Shown piece after piece: positions 41,758 to 51,609 of a stretch of DNA of 64,000 bases. The stretch comes from Candidatus Cetobacterium colombiensis. Lineage in GTDB: Bacteria; Fusobacteriota; Fusobacteriia; Fusobacteriales; Fusobacteriaceae. The first letter of the stretch is position 1. Every line of letters starts with the position of its first letter. Both the position numbers and the translations under genes were made by a program. The stretch lies in NCBI RefSeq assembly GCF_033962415.1, contig NZ_JAVIKH010000001.1:264722-328721 (forward strand), in the 5' to 3' direction. The notes below the pieces were generated by a model. The model searched no databases. It was not told the DNA's origin and worked only from the letters and a program-made list of their open reading frames with translations.

Positions 41758-41952
41758 TTAAACTTCTTTTATATTTAACCATTCTATATGATCATTTTTT
41801 CTTTTTACCTCTTCAATTGCCTTATCTCTTGCTTCACCTTCTTTTATTTCTTCATCAATTTTTTTTAACTCCATTAAAAGTTTGTGAAGCTCTTCTGTTT
41901 TTTCTTCTTTTAATTTTTCTTCTACTTTTAAAATAGTTTGCTTTAATTTCAT
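41758..41952 (-). CDS. Small coiled-coil protein, 64 aa
   Basis: This short, highly charged helical protein (KLKQTILKVEEKLKEEKTEEL and KKIDEEIKEGEARDKAIEEV, each quoted in part) has no known domain. The ATG at 41952 is chosen because AGGAGG lies 8 bases upstream; an in-frame GTG three codons earlier overlaps that site. Just upstream, CACCTCCTA can pair with this ribosome site. Function unknown; about 80 bases downstream of the gltS stop on the same strand. Confidence 0.7.
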   Translation of the reverse strand: MKLKQTILKVEEKLKEEKTEELHKLLMELKKIDEEIKEGEARDKAIEEVKRKNDHIEWLNIKEV

Positions 41953-42031
41953 AAAATCCACCTCCTAATTTCTTATCTTATTTCTTCTTAATTTTTTTAA
42001 AATTCCTTTAATTTTATAGGAGGTGTTTTTA

Positions 42032-43219
42032 TTAGTGTAAAATATTCATAAATAAAGTAATTATTCCTGCATTGAAGAAGTCTATAAAAAGACCTCCTAC
42101 TATTGGAATAACGAAAAATGCTTTTGGTGAAGGAAAATATTTAGCTGTTAAAGCTTCCATATTAGCTAATGCTTTTGGTGTTGTTCCAAATCCACATCCA
42201 CAGTGACCACTAGTCATAACAACCGCATCATAGTCCTTACCTGTTAACCTAAATGTTATAAAATATGCAAATGCACCTATTAAAACAGTTTGAGCAACTA
42301 ACATAATTATTAATGGCAGTGCTAATCCTTGCAATTCCCAGAGTTTAAAGCTCATCAGTGTCATTGATAGAAAAATTGTCAATGTAAATCCACCTATTAT
42401 ATTTATTATATCTAAATGCACTTCATATGCTCCTGTAAAATCAGATATGTTTCTTATTACTGCCGCTGCAAACATTGCACCTATATAAGATGGTAAAACA
42501 ATACCTGCTTGAGATAAAAAATTCGATATTAAACTTCCTATACCCATAGCCATTATTATTTGAAATGAAGCTGTAGAAACATGTTTTGGATCTAGTGGTG
42601 TCTTTTTACTTTCATCAGCATCATAGGATTCATTTTGATTTCTTTTTTCTAAAAGATTATGTTTTTTTATCAATCTATTTGCCACAGGTCCAGATATTAA
42701 ACTTCCCATAATTAGTGCATATGTTGCTGTAGCCATCGCTACTACAGTTGCCCCTTCAGCACCATAACTTTCTAATATAGGAGCAAAAGCCCCTGCTGTT
42801 CCTGGCCCACCTGTTGTTGACATTGATCCTGTTGCTAATCCTATCAAAGGATTTAAATTTAAAATTTGGGCTAATCCAACTCCTAAAATATTTTGTGATA
42901 TAGCTAAGGCCACTGAAGCTAATAAAAACATAAACACTGGCATTCCAGCTTTTTTCAATAATTTTAAACTAGCTGAATATCCAACTGTAGTAAAAAATGC
43001 AATCATAAATATGCTTCTTAAAGAATCTTCAAATATAAAATTAAACATTCCTGTTTTATATCCAATAAATGTTAGTATAGAAAAAACTGTTCCTCCGGTT
43101 ACAGATTCTGGAATACAATTTTCTTTTAAAAATTTAAAAGTGTTGTTAAAAAATTTTCCTATATACAGTACAATAACTGCCATTGCTATAGTTTGAATTG
43201 TCGATAATTCAATTGTCAT
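42032..43219 (-). CDS. gltS: Sodium/glutamate symporter (GltS), copy 1
   Basis: This 395-aa membrane carrier imports glutamate with Na+. It shows the GltS features: PESVTGGTVFSILTFIGY near the N-terminus, ATGSMSTTGGPGTAGAFAPILE (quoted in part) in the first re-entrant loop, and SGHCGCGFGTTPKALANMEAL in the second half. About ten hydrophobic helices. AGGAGGTATTAAT precedes the ATG. A paralogue lies at 57412-58608; the two share motifs but differ clearly in sequence. Confidence 0.94.
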   Translation of the reverse strand: MTIELSTIQTIAMAVIVLYIGKFFNNTFKFLKENCIPESVTGGTVFSILTFIGYKTGMFNFIFEDSLRSIFMIAFFTTVGYSASLKLLKKAGMPVFMFLLASVALAISQNILGVGLAQILNLNPLIGLATGSMSTTGGPGTAGAFAPILESYGAEGATVVAMATATYALIMGSLISGPVANRLIKKHNLLEKRNQNESYDADESKKTPLDPKHVSTASFQIIMAMGIGSLISNFLSQAGIVLPSYIGAMFAAAVIRNISDFTGAYEVHLDIINIIGGFTLTIFLSMTLMSFKLWELQGLALPLIIMLVAQTVLIGAFAYFITFRLTGKDYDAVVMTSGHCGCGFGTTPKALANMEALTAKYFPSPKAFFVIPIVGGLFIDFFNAGIITLFMNILH

Positions 43220-43412
43220 ATTAATACCTCCTAATATTGTTTATAAAGTGTGTGTGTTTTTCGATTATAGCACTTTGCAATTGTTTTTTGAAATAGAATA
43301 TATAAATCGATTAAATAATCATTTATTTAATCCATTGATACATACTCAAAATTAATAATAAAAAATAAACATATTATTTAATTATACTATTTTTTCTAAA
43401 AAATGCCAAATA

Positions 43413-43440
43413 AAAAACCAAAGCGATAACTTTGGTTTTT
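43413..43440 (-). terminator. Terminator of the nucleoside hydrolase gene
   Basis: AAAAACCAAAG / CTTTGGTTTTT stem with a 6-base loop; T-rich sequence follows on the minus strand. Confidence 0.85.
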
Positions 43441-43445
43441 AGTTT

Positions 43446-44378
43446 TTAACTTATTGTTTTTATAGCAGCTTTTAATAATTCAATAAATTGTTCTCTATTA
43501 ATTTCATTTAATACAAAAGCATTTTTTTCTTTACCAAATTTATCTCTATAATCTATTATTGTTTCTCCATAAGTTAGTTCTCCTTTTAACTCCACTCCTA
43601 AGAAAACTTTTTCCCCTGCAAATATTTCAGGCTTTAAAAGATAAGCTATAGTACATGGATCATGCATCGGAACTTCGTTTCTATTATAGAACTCCTTATA
43701 AAAATCAAGGGCAGTTTTTATTGCTCCATGAGCAACCTCTGCTGCTAATCCACCAATAGATTTTATCTCTTCTAACTCCTTTTCAGTTACATAAGCTTTC
43801 ATTGTTACATCTAAAGGACATAATACTATATCTATACCAGACTTAAAAATAATATCTGCAGCTTCTGGGTCAACATATATATTAAACTCTGCTGAAGGAG
43901 TTACATTTCCTCCGATAGATGAACCCCCCATTATTATAAATTTATTTATTTTACATTTTAATTCTGGATATGTCATTAAGAAAACTGCTAAGTTAGTCAT
44001 TGGTCCTGTTATAACAATATCTATTTTCTCATCTGACTCCTTTAAAGTTTTTGCTAAAAACTCCACTGCATTTAACTCTTCTATCTTTTTATGATTTTCT
44101 GGCAATACAACACAACCGATTCCACTTTCTCCATGTACTTCAGGAGCCGTTACAATCTCTTTAAAAAGAGGTTTTTCACAACCTTTAGCTATTTTTATTT
44201 CTGGCTTAAACGCCCCCACTAATTTTCTTGTATTTTCAGTTGTATTATTTATATGTACATTTCCTGCTGAAACCGTTACTCCTTTTATATCTAAAACTTC
44301 ATTTCCAAAAGCTAATAATAAAGCTATAGTATCGTCACAACCTGGGTCGCAATCTATTATTATTGATTTCTTTTTCAT
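43446..44378 (-). CDS. Inosine-uridine preferring nucleoside hydrolase
   Basis: This 310-aa enzyme cleaves ribonucleosides to base and ribose. The Ca2+-binding cluster DCDPGCDDTIALLLAF is at the N-terminus, VTGPMTNLAVFLMTYPE is mid-protein and MGGSSIGGNVTPSAEFNIYVDPEAA follows (quoted in part), with PMHDPCTIAYLL holding the catalytic His-Asp near the end. It lies alone between gltS and the DUF1846 gene. Purine or pyrimidine preference cannot be read. GAGGAAT precedes the ATG. Confidence 0.94.
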   Translation of the reverse strand: MKKKSIIIDCDPGCDDTIALLLAFGNEVLDIKGVTVSAGNVHINNTTENTRKLVGAFKPEIKIAKGCEKPLFKEIVTAPEVHGESGIGCVVLPENHKKIEELNAVEFLAKTLKESDEKIDIVITGPMTNLAVFLMTYPELKCKINKFIIMGGSSIGGNVTPSAEFNIYVDPEAADIIFKSGIDIVLCPLDVTMKAYVTEKELEEIKSIGGLAAEVAHGAIKTALDFYKEFYNRNEVPMHDPCTIAYLLKPEIFAGEKVFLGVELKGELTYGETIIDYRDKFGKEKNAFVLNEINREQFIELLKAAIKTIS

Positions 44379-44522
44379 TTATTCCTCCGTTAAAATTTTT
44401 ATAATTATATCATAAAAAAATATTTTAAAGCTAGATTTTTTTTTTATCTCATGCTATGATATAGAGTCAGGAAATGCTCTGACATATTTTAGTAAAATTT
44501 AAAAATAATAAAGGAGTGAGTC

Positions 44523-46031
44523 ATGAAAATAGGTTTTGATCACAATAAATATCTAGAGGAGCAATCGAAATATATCCTAGAAAGAGTTAATAATTTTGAT
44601 AAATTATATCTTGAGTTTGGTGGTAAACTGTTATTTGACTTACATGCAAAAAGAGTTTTACCGGGATTCGATGAAAATGCAAAAATCAAATTACTTCAAA
44701 AACTAAAAGAGAAAGTTGAAGTTATTATCTGTGTTTACGCTGGAGATATCGAAAGAAACAAAATCAGAGGAGATTTTGGAATTACATATGATATGGATGT
44801 ATTTAGATTAATTGACGATTTAAGAGAACGTGAATTAGAAGTTAATAGTGTTGTTATAACAAGATACGACGATCAACCGTCTACATCTCTTTTTATAACT
44901 AAATTAGAGAGAAGAGGAATTAAAGTTTACAAACATAGAGCTACAAAGGGATATCCAACTGACGTTGATACAATTGTTAGTGAAGAAGGGTATGGTAAAA
45001 ACCCTTATATTGAAACAACTAAGCCAATTGTTGTTGTTACTGCTCCAGGACCTGGAAGTGGAAAACTTGCTACTTGTTTAAGTCAACTTTATCATGAAAA
45101 TAAAAGAGGAAACGCTGTTGGGTATTCAAAGTTTGAAACTTTCCCTGTTTGGAATGTACCTTTAAAGCACCCTTTAAATATAGCATATGAAGCTGCAACT
45201 GTAGATTTAAAAGACGTTAATATGATTGACTCATTCCACCTTGAAGCATATGGTGAAACAGCTGTTAACTACAATAGAGATATTGAAGCTTTCCCTGTTT
45301 TAAAAAGAATAATTGAAAAAATAACAAATAAAGAATCAATCTATAAATCACCAACAGATATGGGTGTTAATAGAGTAGGTTTTGGTATTACTGATGATGA
45401 AGTTGTTAGAGAAGCTTCTAAGCAAGAGATAATCAGAAGATACTTTAAAACTGGATGTGAATATAAAAAAGGATATGTTGATAAAGAGACTTTCCAAAGA
45501 GCTAAGCTTATAATGGAAGAGCTTGATTTAAAAGAAAGCGATAGAAAAGTAGTTACTGCTTCTAGAGAGCACTTAGAAAAGCAAAAACAAGCTTGTGAAA
45601 CAAATGAATTATTATCATCTGTTGCTATGGAGCTTTCTAATGGAATGATTTTCACGGGTAAAAAATCTAATGTATTAGATGCTTCATCTGCAGTATTAAT
45701 CAATGCTTTAAAAGCTGTTGCTGGAATCAACGATAATATCCACTTAATATCTCCAACAATAATTGAAGATATTACAAAATTAAAAAAGAATACGTTACAA
45801 AGTAAAAACTTAGGCTTAGATTGTGAAGAAATGCTAATCGCTCTTACAATTTCAGCTACTACTAATCCTATGGCTCAAGCTGCTCTTGACCACCTTCCTA
45901 CTTTAAAAGGTGCACAGTTACACTCAACTACAATTTTAGGAAAAGGTGATGAGCAAACTCTTAGAAAACTTGGAGCAGACGTTACTTGTGATCCTGTGTT
46001 CCCTACTGAGAATTTATATTATAACGAATAA
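44523..46031 (+). CDS. DUF1846-family protein
   Basis: This 502-aa cytoplasmic protein belongs to the conserved DUF1846 family, found mainly in Firmicutes and Fusobacteria. It begins [15 protein letters not shown], and the central block has [20 protein letters not shown], a nucleotide-binding-like glycine loop, and [32 protein letters not shown] is near the C-terminus. Structures of the family exist, but a biochemical role is not established to my knowledge. AAAGGAGTGAGTC precedes the ATG. It is monocistronic with its own terminator. Confidence 0.92.
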   Translation: MKIGFDHNKYLEEQSKYILERVNNFDKLYLEFGGKLLFDLHAKRVLPGFDENAKIKLLQKLKEKVEVIICVYAGDIERNKIRGDFGITYDMDVFRLIDDLRERELEVNSVVITRYDDQPSTSLFITKLERRGIKVYKHRATKGYPTDVDTIVSEEGYGKNPYIETTKPIVVVTAPGPGSGKLATCLSQLYHENKRGNAVGYSKFETFPVWNVPLKHPLNIAYEAATVDLKDVNMIDSFHLEAYGETAVNYNRDIEAFPVLKRIIEKITNKESIYKSPTDMGVNRVGFGITDDEVVREASKQEIIRRYFKTGCEYKKGYVDKETFQRAKLIMEELDLKESDRKVVTASREHLEKQKQACETNELLSSVAMELSNGMIFTGKKSNVLDASSAVLINALKAVAGINDNIHLISPTIIEDITKLKKNTLQSKNLGLDCEEMLIALTISATTNPMAQAALDHLPTLKGAQLHSTTILGKGDEQTLRKLGADVTCDPVFPTENLYYNE

Positions 46032-46043
46032 TAGTATTTATAC

Positions 46044-46071
46044 AAAAGTTGCAGTTTTTACTGCAACTTTT
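46044..46071 (+). terminator. Terminator after the DUF1846 gene
   Basis: AAAAGTTGCAG / CTGCAACTTTT stem with a 6-base loop. Confidence 0.9.
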
Positions 46072-46130
46072 ATATTTTAATAGTATAATATAACAAAGAT
46101 TCTAATTTTCTTTACACAAGGAGGATAAAT

Positions 46131-47309
46131 ATGAAAAATATTTTAATAGGAGTTACTGGAGGAATTGCAGCCTATAAATCAGCTAACATTGTATCAATAC
46201 TTAGAAAAAAAGGATATAATGTTAAAGTTATAATGACTGAAAGTGCAACTAAAATAATTACTCCTCAAACTTTAGAAACTCTTTCTAGAAATAGAGTAGT
46301 GACAGATATGTGGGAAAGAAATCATCAAATTGAAGTTGAGCATATATCTTTAGCTGAATGGGCTGATGTTTTTTTAATTGCTCCAGCTACTTATAATATT
46401 GTTGGTAAAGTAGCAAATGGTATTGCAGATGATATGCTTTCTACAGTTATTTCTGCTTGTAAAAAACCTGTTTATTTCGCTTTAGCAATGAATGTTAACA
46501 TGTATGAAAATCCTATTTTAAAAAAGAATATAGAAAAACTTGAAAAATTAGGTTATCAATTTATTGAATCTGATGAAGGATTTCTAGCTTGTAATGTAAA
46601 TGCTAAGGGAAGATTAAAAAATGAAATGGAAATAGTTAAAATTATTGAAAAAAACTTTACTACATCTTCTCTTAGACCATTAAAAGGAAAAAAAATTATA
46701 ATTACTGCTGGTAGAACTGAAGAACCTTTAGACCCAATTAGATATTTTTCTAATAGGTCAAGTGGTCAAATGGGATATTCTTTAGCTAAAGTGGCTGTTG
46801 ATTTAGGTGCTGATGTCACTTTAGTCTCTGGACCTACAAACTTAGAAATACCTCATGGATTAAAAGAATTTGTAAGAGTTAGAAGTGCTATAAATATGTT
46901 TGATGCTGTTATGGAAAGATTTGATTCTCAAGATATAGGAATTGCTTGTGCTGCTGTTGCTGACTACAGACCTAAAGAATATTCAAAAGAAAAAATAAAA
47001 AAAGCTGATAATGATTTAACTATTGTTTTAGAAAGAAATCCTGATATTTTATTCAACATGGGACAAAAGAAAAAGCATCAACTTCTTATTGGATTTGCAG
47101 CTGAAACTGAAAATATTGTTGAAAATGCTAAAAAAAAGTTAATAAAAAAGAATTTAGATTTTATTGTTGCTAATAATGCCGAAAATATGCAAAAATCTAC
47201 TAATAGCATACAAATTATAAAGAAAAACGGAGAAAATATAAGCTTTAAAGAACAGCCTAAAAGTGAAATTGCTAAATATATTTTTGATGAAATTTTAAAA
47301 GAAATTTAA
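46131..47309 (+). CDS. coaBC: Bifunctional phosphopantothenoylcysteine decarboxylase/phosphopantothenate-cysteine ligase
   Basis: This 392-aa enzyme makes 4'-phosphopantetheine for coenzyme A. The N-terminal flavin-dependent CoaC half has ILIGVTGGIAAYKSANI, the catalytic His in VEHISLAEWADVFLIAP, AMNVNMYENP and SDEGFLACN with its cysteine. The C-terminal CoaB half begins at about residue 187 with KIIITAGRTEEPLDPIRYFSN (quoted in part) and has AAVADYRPKE and a KKxxxL-like KKKHQLLIGFAAET motif. AAGGAGG precedes the ATG. Confidence 0.95.
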   Translation: MKNILIGVTGGIAAYKSANIVSILRKKGYNVKVIMTESATKIITPQTLETLSRNRVVTDMWERNHQIEVEHISLAEWADVFLIAPATYNIVGKVANGIADDMLSTVISACKKPVYFALAMNVNMYENPILKKNIEKLEKLGYQFIESDEGFLACNVNAKGRLKNEMEIVKIIEKNFTTSSLRPLKGKKIIITAGRTEEPLDPIRYFSNRSSGQMGYSLAKVAVDLGADVTLVSGPTNLEIPHGLKEFVRVRSAINMFDAVMERFDSQDIGIACAAVADYRPKEYSKEKIKKADNDLTIVLERNPDILFNMGQKKKHQLLIGFAAETENIVENAKKKLIKKNLDFIVANNAENMQKSTNSIQIIKKNGENISFKEQPKSEIAKYIFDEILKEI

Positions 47310-47317
47310 TTTTTTAT

Positions 47318-47346
47318 AAAAAACAGGTTTAATTTCCTGTTTTTTT
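47318..47346 (+). terminator. Terminator after coaBC
   Basis: AAAAACAGG / CCTGTTTTT stem with an 8-base AT loop and a T run. Confidence 0.87.
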
Positions 47347-47380
47347 TTATTTCCAATAAAATTTTGCAGGATTTTTGAAA

Positions 47381-47471
47381 GTTATCAAGAATAACAAAAA
47401 AGAGTATTTATCTAAATACGACATAAATTTATAAAATCCTACTAAATTTATTTTTTATTTTTACTAGTAGG
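47381..47471 (+). promoter_or_regulatory. Cluster of inverted repeats upstream of the efflux operon
   Basis: Three dyads lie in the 145-base leader region: GTTAT-N5-ATAAC (47381-47395), GTATTTA-TC-TAAATAC (47404-47419, perfect) and CCTACTA...TAGTAGG (47438-47471). The first two look like repressor operators, and the third could form a leader stem just before the ribosome site. No regulator gene is adjacent. No confident -35/-10 pair was found. Confidence 0.4.
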
Positions 47472-47491
47472 GATTCTGGGAGTGAGAAATT

Positions 47492-48916
47492 ATGAAGCTT
47501 TATACCTTCTTTACCATTTTATCTTTTTTATTAACGGGATGTTTGGGTGTTCCTGAAACTAACGAAACTCCAGTTAAAACACTAATTGGAAATAATAACT
47601 CCAAAAATGTTTTTTTTCAATCACAAAACTGGTGGGAAAATAGCAATAGTTCACAATTAGATACTCTTATAACGGAAGTTTTGAAAAATAACAGTGACAT
47701 TAAAATTGCTAAGTTAAATATTCAAAAAGCGATTTATACTTTAAATTCAGTTAAAAATTCTAATATTTCTAGTGTTGATCTTAGTGGTGGTTGGAATAGA
47801 ACCCACGTTTTAAATTCACATGTTAAAACAGATAATCCTATTGGAGATCTAAAAAAAAGTAACAATATAGATATGGGAAATCTTTCTATTCAAGGTCAGT
47901 ATGTTTTTGATATCTGGGGAAAATTTGAAGCATTAGAAAATCAAGGAGAATATAGTAAGTTAGCAACTCAACTTCAAAGTGAATGGAGTACTCTTACTTT
48001 ATCAACTAATGTTGCAAATCTTTATGGAAAATATATTTTGTTAACTAAAGAAAATCAAATTTTAGAAAAAAAACTAAATATCGCCAAAGAAATTTTAAGT
48101 TTTCAAAAAATATTATATAACACTGGATTGGGAAATAAAGAAAATATTTTATCTGCTGATAATAATATTAATAGTATTTCTCAAAAGATTTCTGAAATTA
48201 AAACACAAAAAATTTCTTTGAAAAATACTTTTTATACTCTTTCTGGAAGTGTAAAATCTGAAAAAATTAATAGTATTTTAATAGATATTGATAAAAATAC
48301 TCCTGAATTCTCATATTTTTTATCTATTCCTGAATATATAGATTCTGATATAGTTGTAAATAGAACTGATATTAAGTACTATTTAGCTCTAATCAATTCA
48401 CAAAGAGAAAATTTAAAATCTTTAAAAGCTGATTTTTATCCAAGTTTCTCTATTACAGGAAAATATGAATATCAAAATATACGTATTCAAGATTTCTTAA
48501 AAGCTCATAGTAATATACTTCAATTTGGACCAAGTTTATATTTACCTTTATTTAATAGAAATACATTAGTTCAAAATTATAATATTGGTGGAGTCGACTT
48601 AAATATCTTTATTGAAAATTATAATAATAATCTTATTAAAGCTTATCAAGATGTTAATAATAATCTTAGCTCTTTAAAAACAGCTAATCAAAATAATCTT
48701 CTTGAAAAAAATAACCTTACTAATTCAAAAGTTACTTATAATGATCAAAATACTTTATTTAAAATTGGAAGTATCTCAAAAATGGAGCTTTTAAATTATG
48801 AAAATAACTTGCTTGATACTGAATTAAGTTATATTGAAAATAACTTTTCTTTATATACTAATCAAATAAATTTAATTGGTTCCCTTGGTGGTTACTATAA
48901 AAATGAGGTGAAATAA
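47492..48916 (+). CDS. Outer-membrane efflux lipoprotein (TolC/NodT family)
   Basis: This 474-aa outer-membrane factor has the signal peptide MKLYTFFTILSFLLTGCLGV with lipobox LTGC (Cys17). The rest shows the two TolC-like repeats with long helices: WENSNSSQLDTLITEVLKNNSDIKIAKLNI (quoted in part) and the later KSLKADFYPSFSITGKYEYQN. GGGAGTGAG precedes the ATG. It is first in an operon with an HlyD-type adaptor (1-base gap) and an EmrB-type pump. Together they should form a tripartite channel exporting small molecules across both membranes. Confidence 0.9.
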   Translation: MKLYTFFTILSFLLTGCLGVPETNETPVKTLIGNNNSKNVFFQSQNWWENSNSSQLDTLITEVLKNNSDIKIAKLNIQKAIYTLNSVKNSNISSVDLSGGWNRTHVLNSHVKTDNPIGDLKKSNNIDMGNLSIQGQYVFDIWGKFEALENQGEYSKLATQLQSEWSTLTLSTNVANLYGKYILLTKENQILEKKLNIAKEILSFQKILYNTGLGNKENILSADNNINSISQKISEIKTQKISLKNTFYTLSGSVKSEKINSILIDIDKNTPEFSYFLSIPEYIDSDIVVNRTDIKYYLALINSQRENLKSLKADFYPSFSITGKYEYQNIRIQDFLKAHSNILQFGPSLYLPLFNRNTLVQNYNIGGVDLNIFIENYNNNLIKAYQDVNNNLSSLKTANQNNLLEKNNLTNSKVTYNDQNTLFKIGSISKMELLNYENNLLDTELSYIENNFSLYTNQINLIGSLGGYYKNEVK

Positions 48917-48917
48917 A

Positions 48918-50063
48918 TTGGAAAATAAAACTGTAACTAAAGATACGACAAAAAATAGAAATGAAGCTAAGAAAAAAATGGGGATATTTCTTTTAATTAT
49001 TATTGTTATTGGGATTTTATATATGATTTATTATATACTATTTGCAAGAGGTTATGAAGAAACTGAAAATGCTTATATTCATGGAAATCAAGTTGCAATT
49101 ACAACCCAAGTTAATGGAGTTATTAACGAAATAAATGTTGAAGATACTCAAAAAATTGAAGTTGGTAAACCTGTTATAAACTTAGATACAATTGATTATG
49201 AAATCTCTTTAAAAAATGCTGAAATCAAGTTAGCTGATGCCGTTAGAAATTATTATATTTTACAAAATAGCGTTAAGTTAAATGAAGATAATACATCTAT
49301 TGCTAAAGCAAGTCTTGAATTAACTAATAAAACATTAAAAAGACAAACTATTTCTAGTGATGCTGGAATAACAAGTAAAGAAAATTTCGATACAACAAAT
49401 TTTAAATATATAAATAGTAAAAACAGTTATCAGCAAAGTTTAACAAATTTAGAAAATAGTAAAATTCAAGCTTTTAGCTCAGATATCTATTCACATCCAA
49501 CTGTTGCTGGAGCTATTGAAAATTTAAAAAATGCTTATTATAATTTAGAAAAAACTAAAATTTTCTCTCCTATATCTGGAGTGATTGCTCAAAAGCAAGT
49601 TGAATTAGGTCAACAAGTTAAGGCTGGACAAACTCTTTTTACTGTAGTTGATTTAAATAAAACTTGGGTCAATGCTAACTTTAAAGAAACTCAATTAGGA
49701 GATATTAAACCTGGAAATTCAGTTGAAATAACAAGTGATTTAAATGGAAAAACATATAAGGGTGTAGTTTCTGGAATTTCAGCTGGTTCTGGTAGTGCAT
49801 TTGCTTTAATTCCTACCCAAAATGCTACTGGAAACTGGATTAAAATTGTTCAAAGAGTTCCTGTTCGTATTGATTTTGATAGAGATAGTTTAGAGAAAAA
49901 TGGAATTTTACCAATTGGTACTAGCTTAACAGTTAAAGTTAATACAAAAGAAAATGTTGAGATACCTAATCAATTTAAAGAACAAAAATCTGAACTTTAT
50001 AAAATTAATGAAAATAATTTAAATATGATTATTGAAAAAATTATAAAAGATAATAGTTTCTAA
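48918..50063 (+). CDS. HlyD/EmrA-family membrane fusion protein
   Basis: This 381-aa periplasmic adaptor starts with TTG, 7 bases after GAGGTG. There is one N-terminal membrane helix (about residues 22-43, MGIFLLIIIVIGILYMIYYI), then the biotinyl-lipoyl half-motif NAYIHGNQVAITTQVNGVI, a helical hairpin and the second lipoyl half SPISGVIAQKQVELGQQVKAGQ (quoted in part) followed by VVDLNKTWVNANFKETQLGDI (quoted in part). These are typical EmrA features. It bridges the outer-membrane factor and the inner pump encoded on either side. Confidence 0.92.
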   Translation: MENKTVTKDTTKNRNEAKKKMGIFLLIIIVIGILYMIYYILFARGYEETENAYIHGNQVAITTQVNGVINEINVEDTQKIEVGKPVINLDTIDYEISLKNAEIKLADAVRNYYILQNSVKLNEDNTSIAKASLELTNKTLKRQTISSDAGITSKENFDTTNFKYINSKNSYQQSLTNLENSKIQAFSSDIYSHPTVAGAIENLKNAYYNLEKTKIFSPISGVIAQKQVELGQQVKAGQTLFTVVDLNKTWVNANFKETQLGDIKPGNSVEITSDLNGKTYKGVVSGISAGSGSAFALIPTQNATGNWIKIVQRVPVRIDFDRDSLEKNGILPIGTSLTVKVNTKENVEIPNQFKEQKSELYKINENNLNMIIEKIIKDNSF

Positions 50064-50077
50064 GGAGGTTCCATAGT

Positions 50078-51568
50078 ATGAATGCATCTGTTATTTTTGC
50101 CACAATTGCTTTGGCTATTGGTTCATTTATGAATGTCCTTGATATGACTATTGTAAACGTTTCTTTAAGTCACATTGCAGGAGATTTCGCAGTAGCTCCA
50201 GATCAAGGAACCTGGGTTATTACTTCTTACGCTGTTGCCGAAGCTATTTTTCTACCACTAATTGGTTGGTTAACAAAACGTTTAGGTATTATTAAACAAT
50301 ATCTTGGTGCTACATTACTTTTTACTTTAGCAAGTATGCTTTGTGGTATTAGTCCATCTTATGAATTTCTTTTAGCTATGAGAGTTTTACAAGGAGTTGT
50401 TGGTGCTAGTATGATTCCTCTATCACAAACACTTATGTTACAGCTTTACCCTAAAGAAAAAAAAGGTATTGCTCTTGGAATTTGGTCTATGACAATTGTT
50501 ATTGCTCCAGTTGTGGGACCTGTTTTAGGAGGATGGGTTACAGATGCTGCTTCTTGGAGATGGTGTTTTTATATAAATCTTCCCTTTGGAATAATTTCTA
50601 GTTTAATTGTTTACTATATTTTTAGAAAAGATATTTCTAAGGAAAAAAGTATAAAAGAACCTGTTGATATTATAGGATTTATTTTATTAGCAGTAGGAGT
50701 AGGATCTTTACAGCTTATGTTGGATAAAGGAAATGATTTAGATTGGTTTTCTAATAGTACTATAATTCTTTTAAGTATTTCTGCTTTTATTTTTCTTGTA
50801 CTGCTAGTCATTTGGGAATGGTATCATGAATCTCCTGTAGTTAATGTTCGATTATTTTTAGATAGAAATTTTTGTGTAGGATCTTTTTCTTTAATGTTTT
50901 CAGTTTTAGCTTATTTTAGCGGTGTCGTCGCCATTCCTCTTTGGTTACAAAACTATATGGGATATACGGCATATATTAGTGGTAAATCAACATGCACTTT
51001 GGGTATCGCAATTTTAATGGTTGCACCTATACTGGGAAAAAAAATAGATTTTTTAGATTCTAGAAAAGTTGCTGCTTTTGGATTTTTTATACTTGGAGTT
51101 TCTACTTTTTTAACTTCGAATTATTCTCCTCAAGTAACTCCTGAGTATATTGGGTTAACTAGATTTTTTAATGGATTTGGAGTTGGAATATTTTTTATTT
51201 CATTAAACACCTTAACATTATCAAATATTAGCAATGAAAATTTAGCTAGTGCTTCTGGTATATATAATTTTATGAGAAATATTGGAAGTAGTTTAGGAAC
51301 ATCTTTAGTTATTCCTGCATGGAAACATACAATGGCTTTTCATAATACTATGATGGCTTCTGGAATAACTACTGCTAATCCAAATATAACAGAAACGATG
51401 AGTAGTTCTCCTCAAGCATTGTCTATGATTACTCAACAGGTTATTGTTCAATCTTCTATAATGGGAATTAATGACGTTTTAATTGGAGGCGGAGTTATTT
51501 CTCTATTATTAATTCCATTTCTTTTCTTTGCAAAATCTACTAAACCCACGGTTTTAGATAGTGAATAA
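50078..51568 (+). CDS. EmrB/QacA-type DHA2 multidrug efflux MFS transporter
   Basis: This 496-aa protein has about 14 membrane helices. It begins with the DHA2 signature FMNVLDMTIVNVSLSHIAGDF (quoted in part) and has WVITSYAVAEAIFLPLIGWL, motif A-like KRLGIIKQ and motif C IVIAPVVGPVLGGWV. AAGGAGG precedes the ATG, 14 bases after the adaptor gene. It is the energised component of the EmrAB-TolC-like pump; the substrate is unknown. Confidence 0.94.
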   Translation: MNASVIFATIALAIGSFMNVLDMTIVNVSLSHIAGDFAVAPDQGTWVITSYAVAEAIFLPLIGWLTKRLGIIKQYLGATLLFTLASMLCGISPSYEFLLAMRVLQGVVGASMIPLSQTLMLQLYPKEKKGIALGIWSMTIVIAPVVGPVLGGWVTDAASWRWCFYINLPFGIISSLIVYYIFRKDISKEKSIKEPVDIIGFILLAVGVGSLQLMLDKGNDLDWFSNSTIILLSISAFIFLVLLVIWEWYHESPVVNVRLFLDRNFCVGSFSLMFSVLAYFSGVVAIPLWLQNYMGYTAYISGKSTCTLGIAILMVAPILGKKIDFLDSRKVAAFGFFILGVSTFLTSNYSPQVTPEYIGLTRFFNGFGVGIFFISLNTLTLSNISNENLASASGIYNFMRNIGSSLGTSLVIPAWKHTMAFHNTMMASGITTANPNITETMSSSPQALSMITQQVIVQSSIMGINDVLIGGGVISLLLIPFLFFAKSTKPTVLDSE

Positions 51569-51580
51569 ATAACTATACAA

Positions 51581-51609
51581 AAAACACTAGGAAATCTTCC
51601 TAGTGTTTT
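51581..51609. terminator. Bidirectional terminator
   Basis: AAAACACTAGGAA / TTCCTAGTGTTTT with an ATC loop ends the efflux operon. The stop codon of the convergent repressor gene (51600-51602) lies inside the second arm. Confidence 0.9.
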
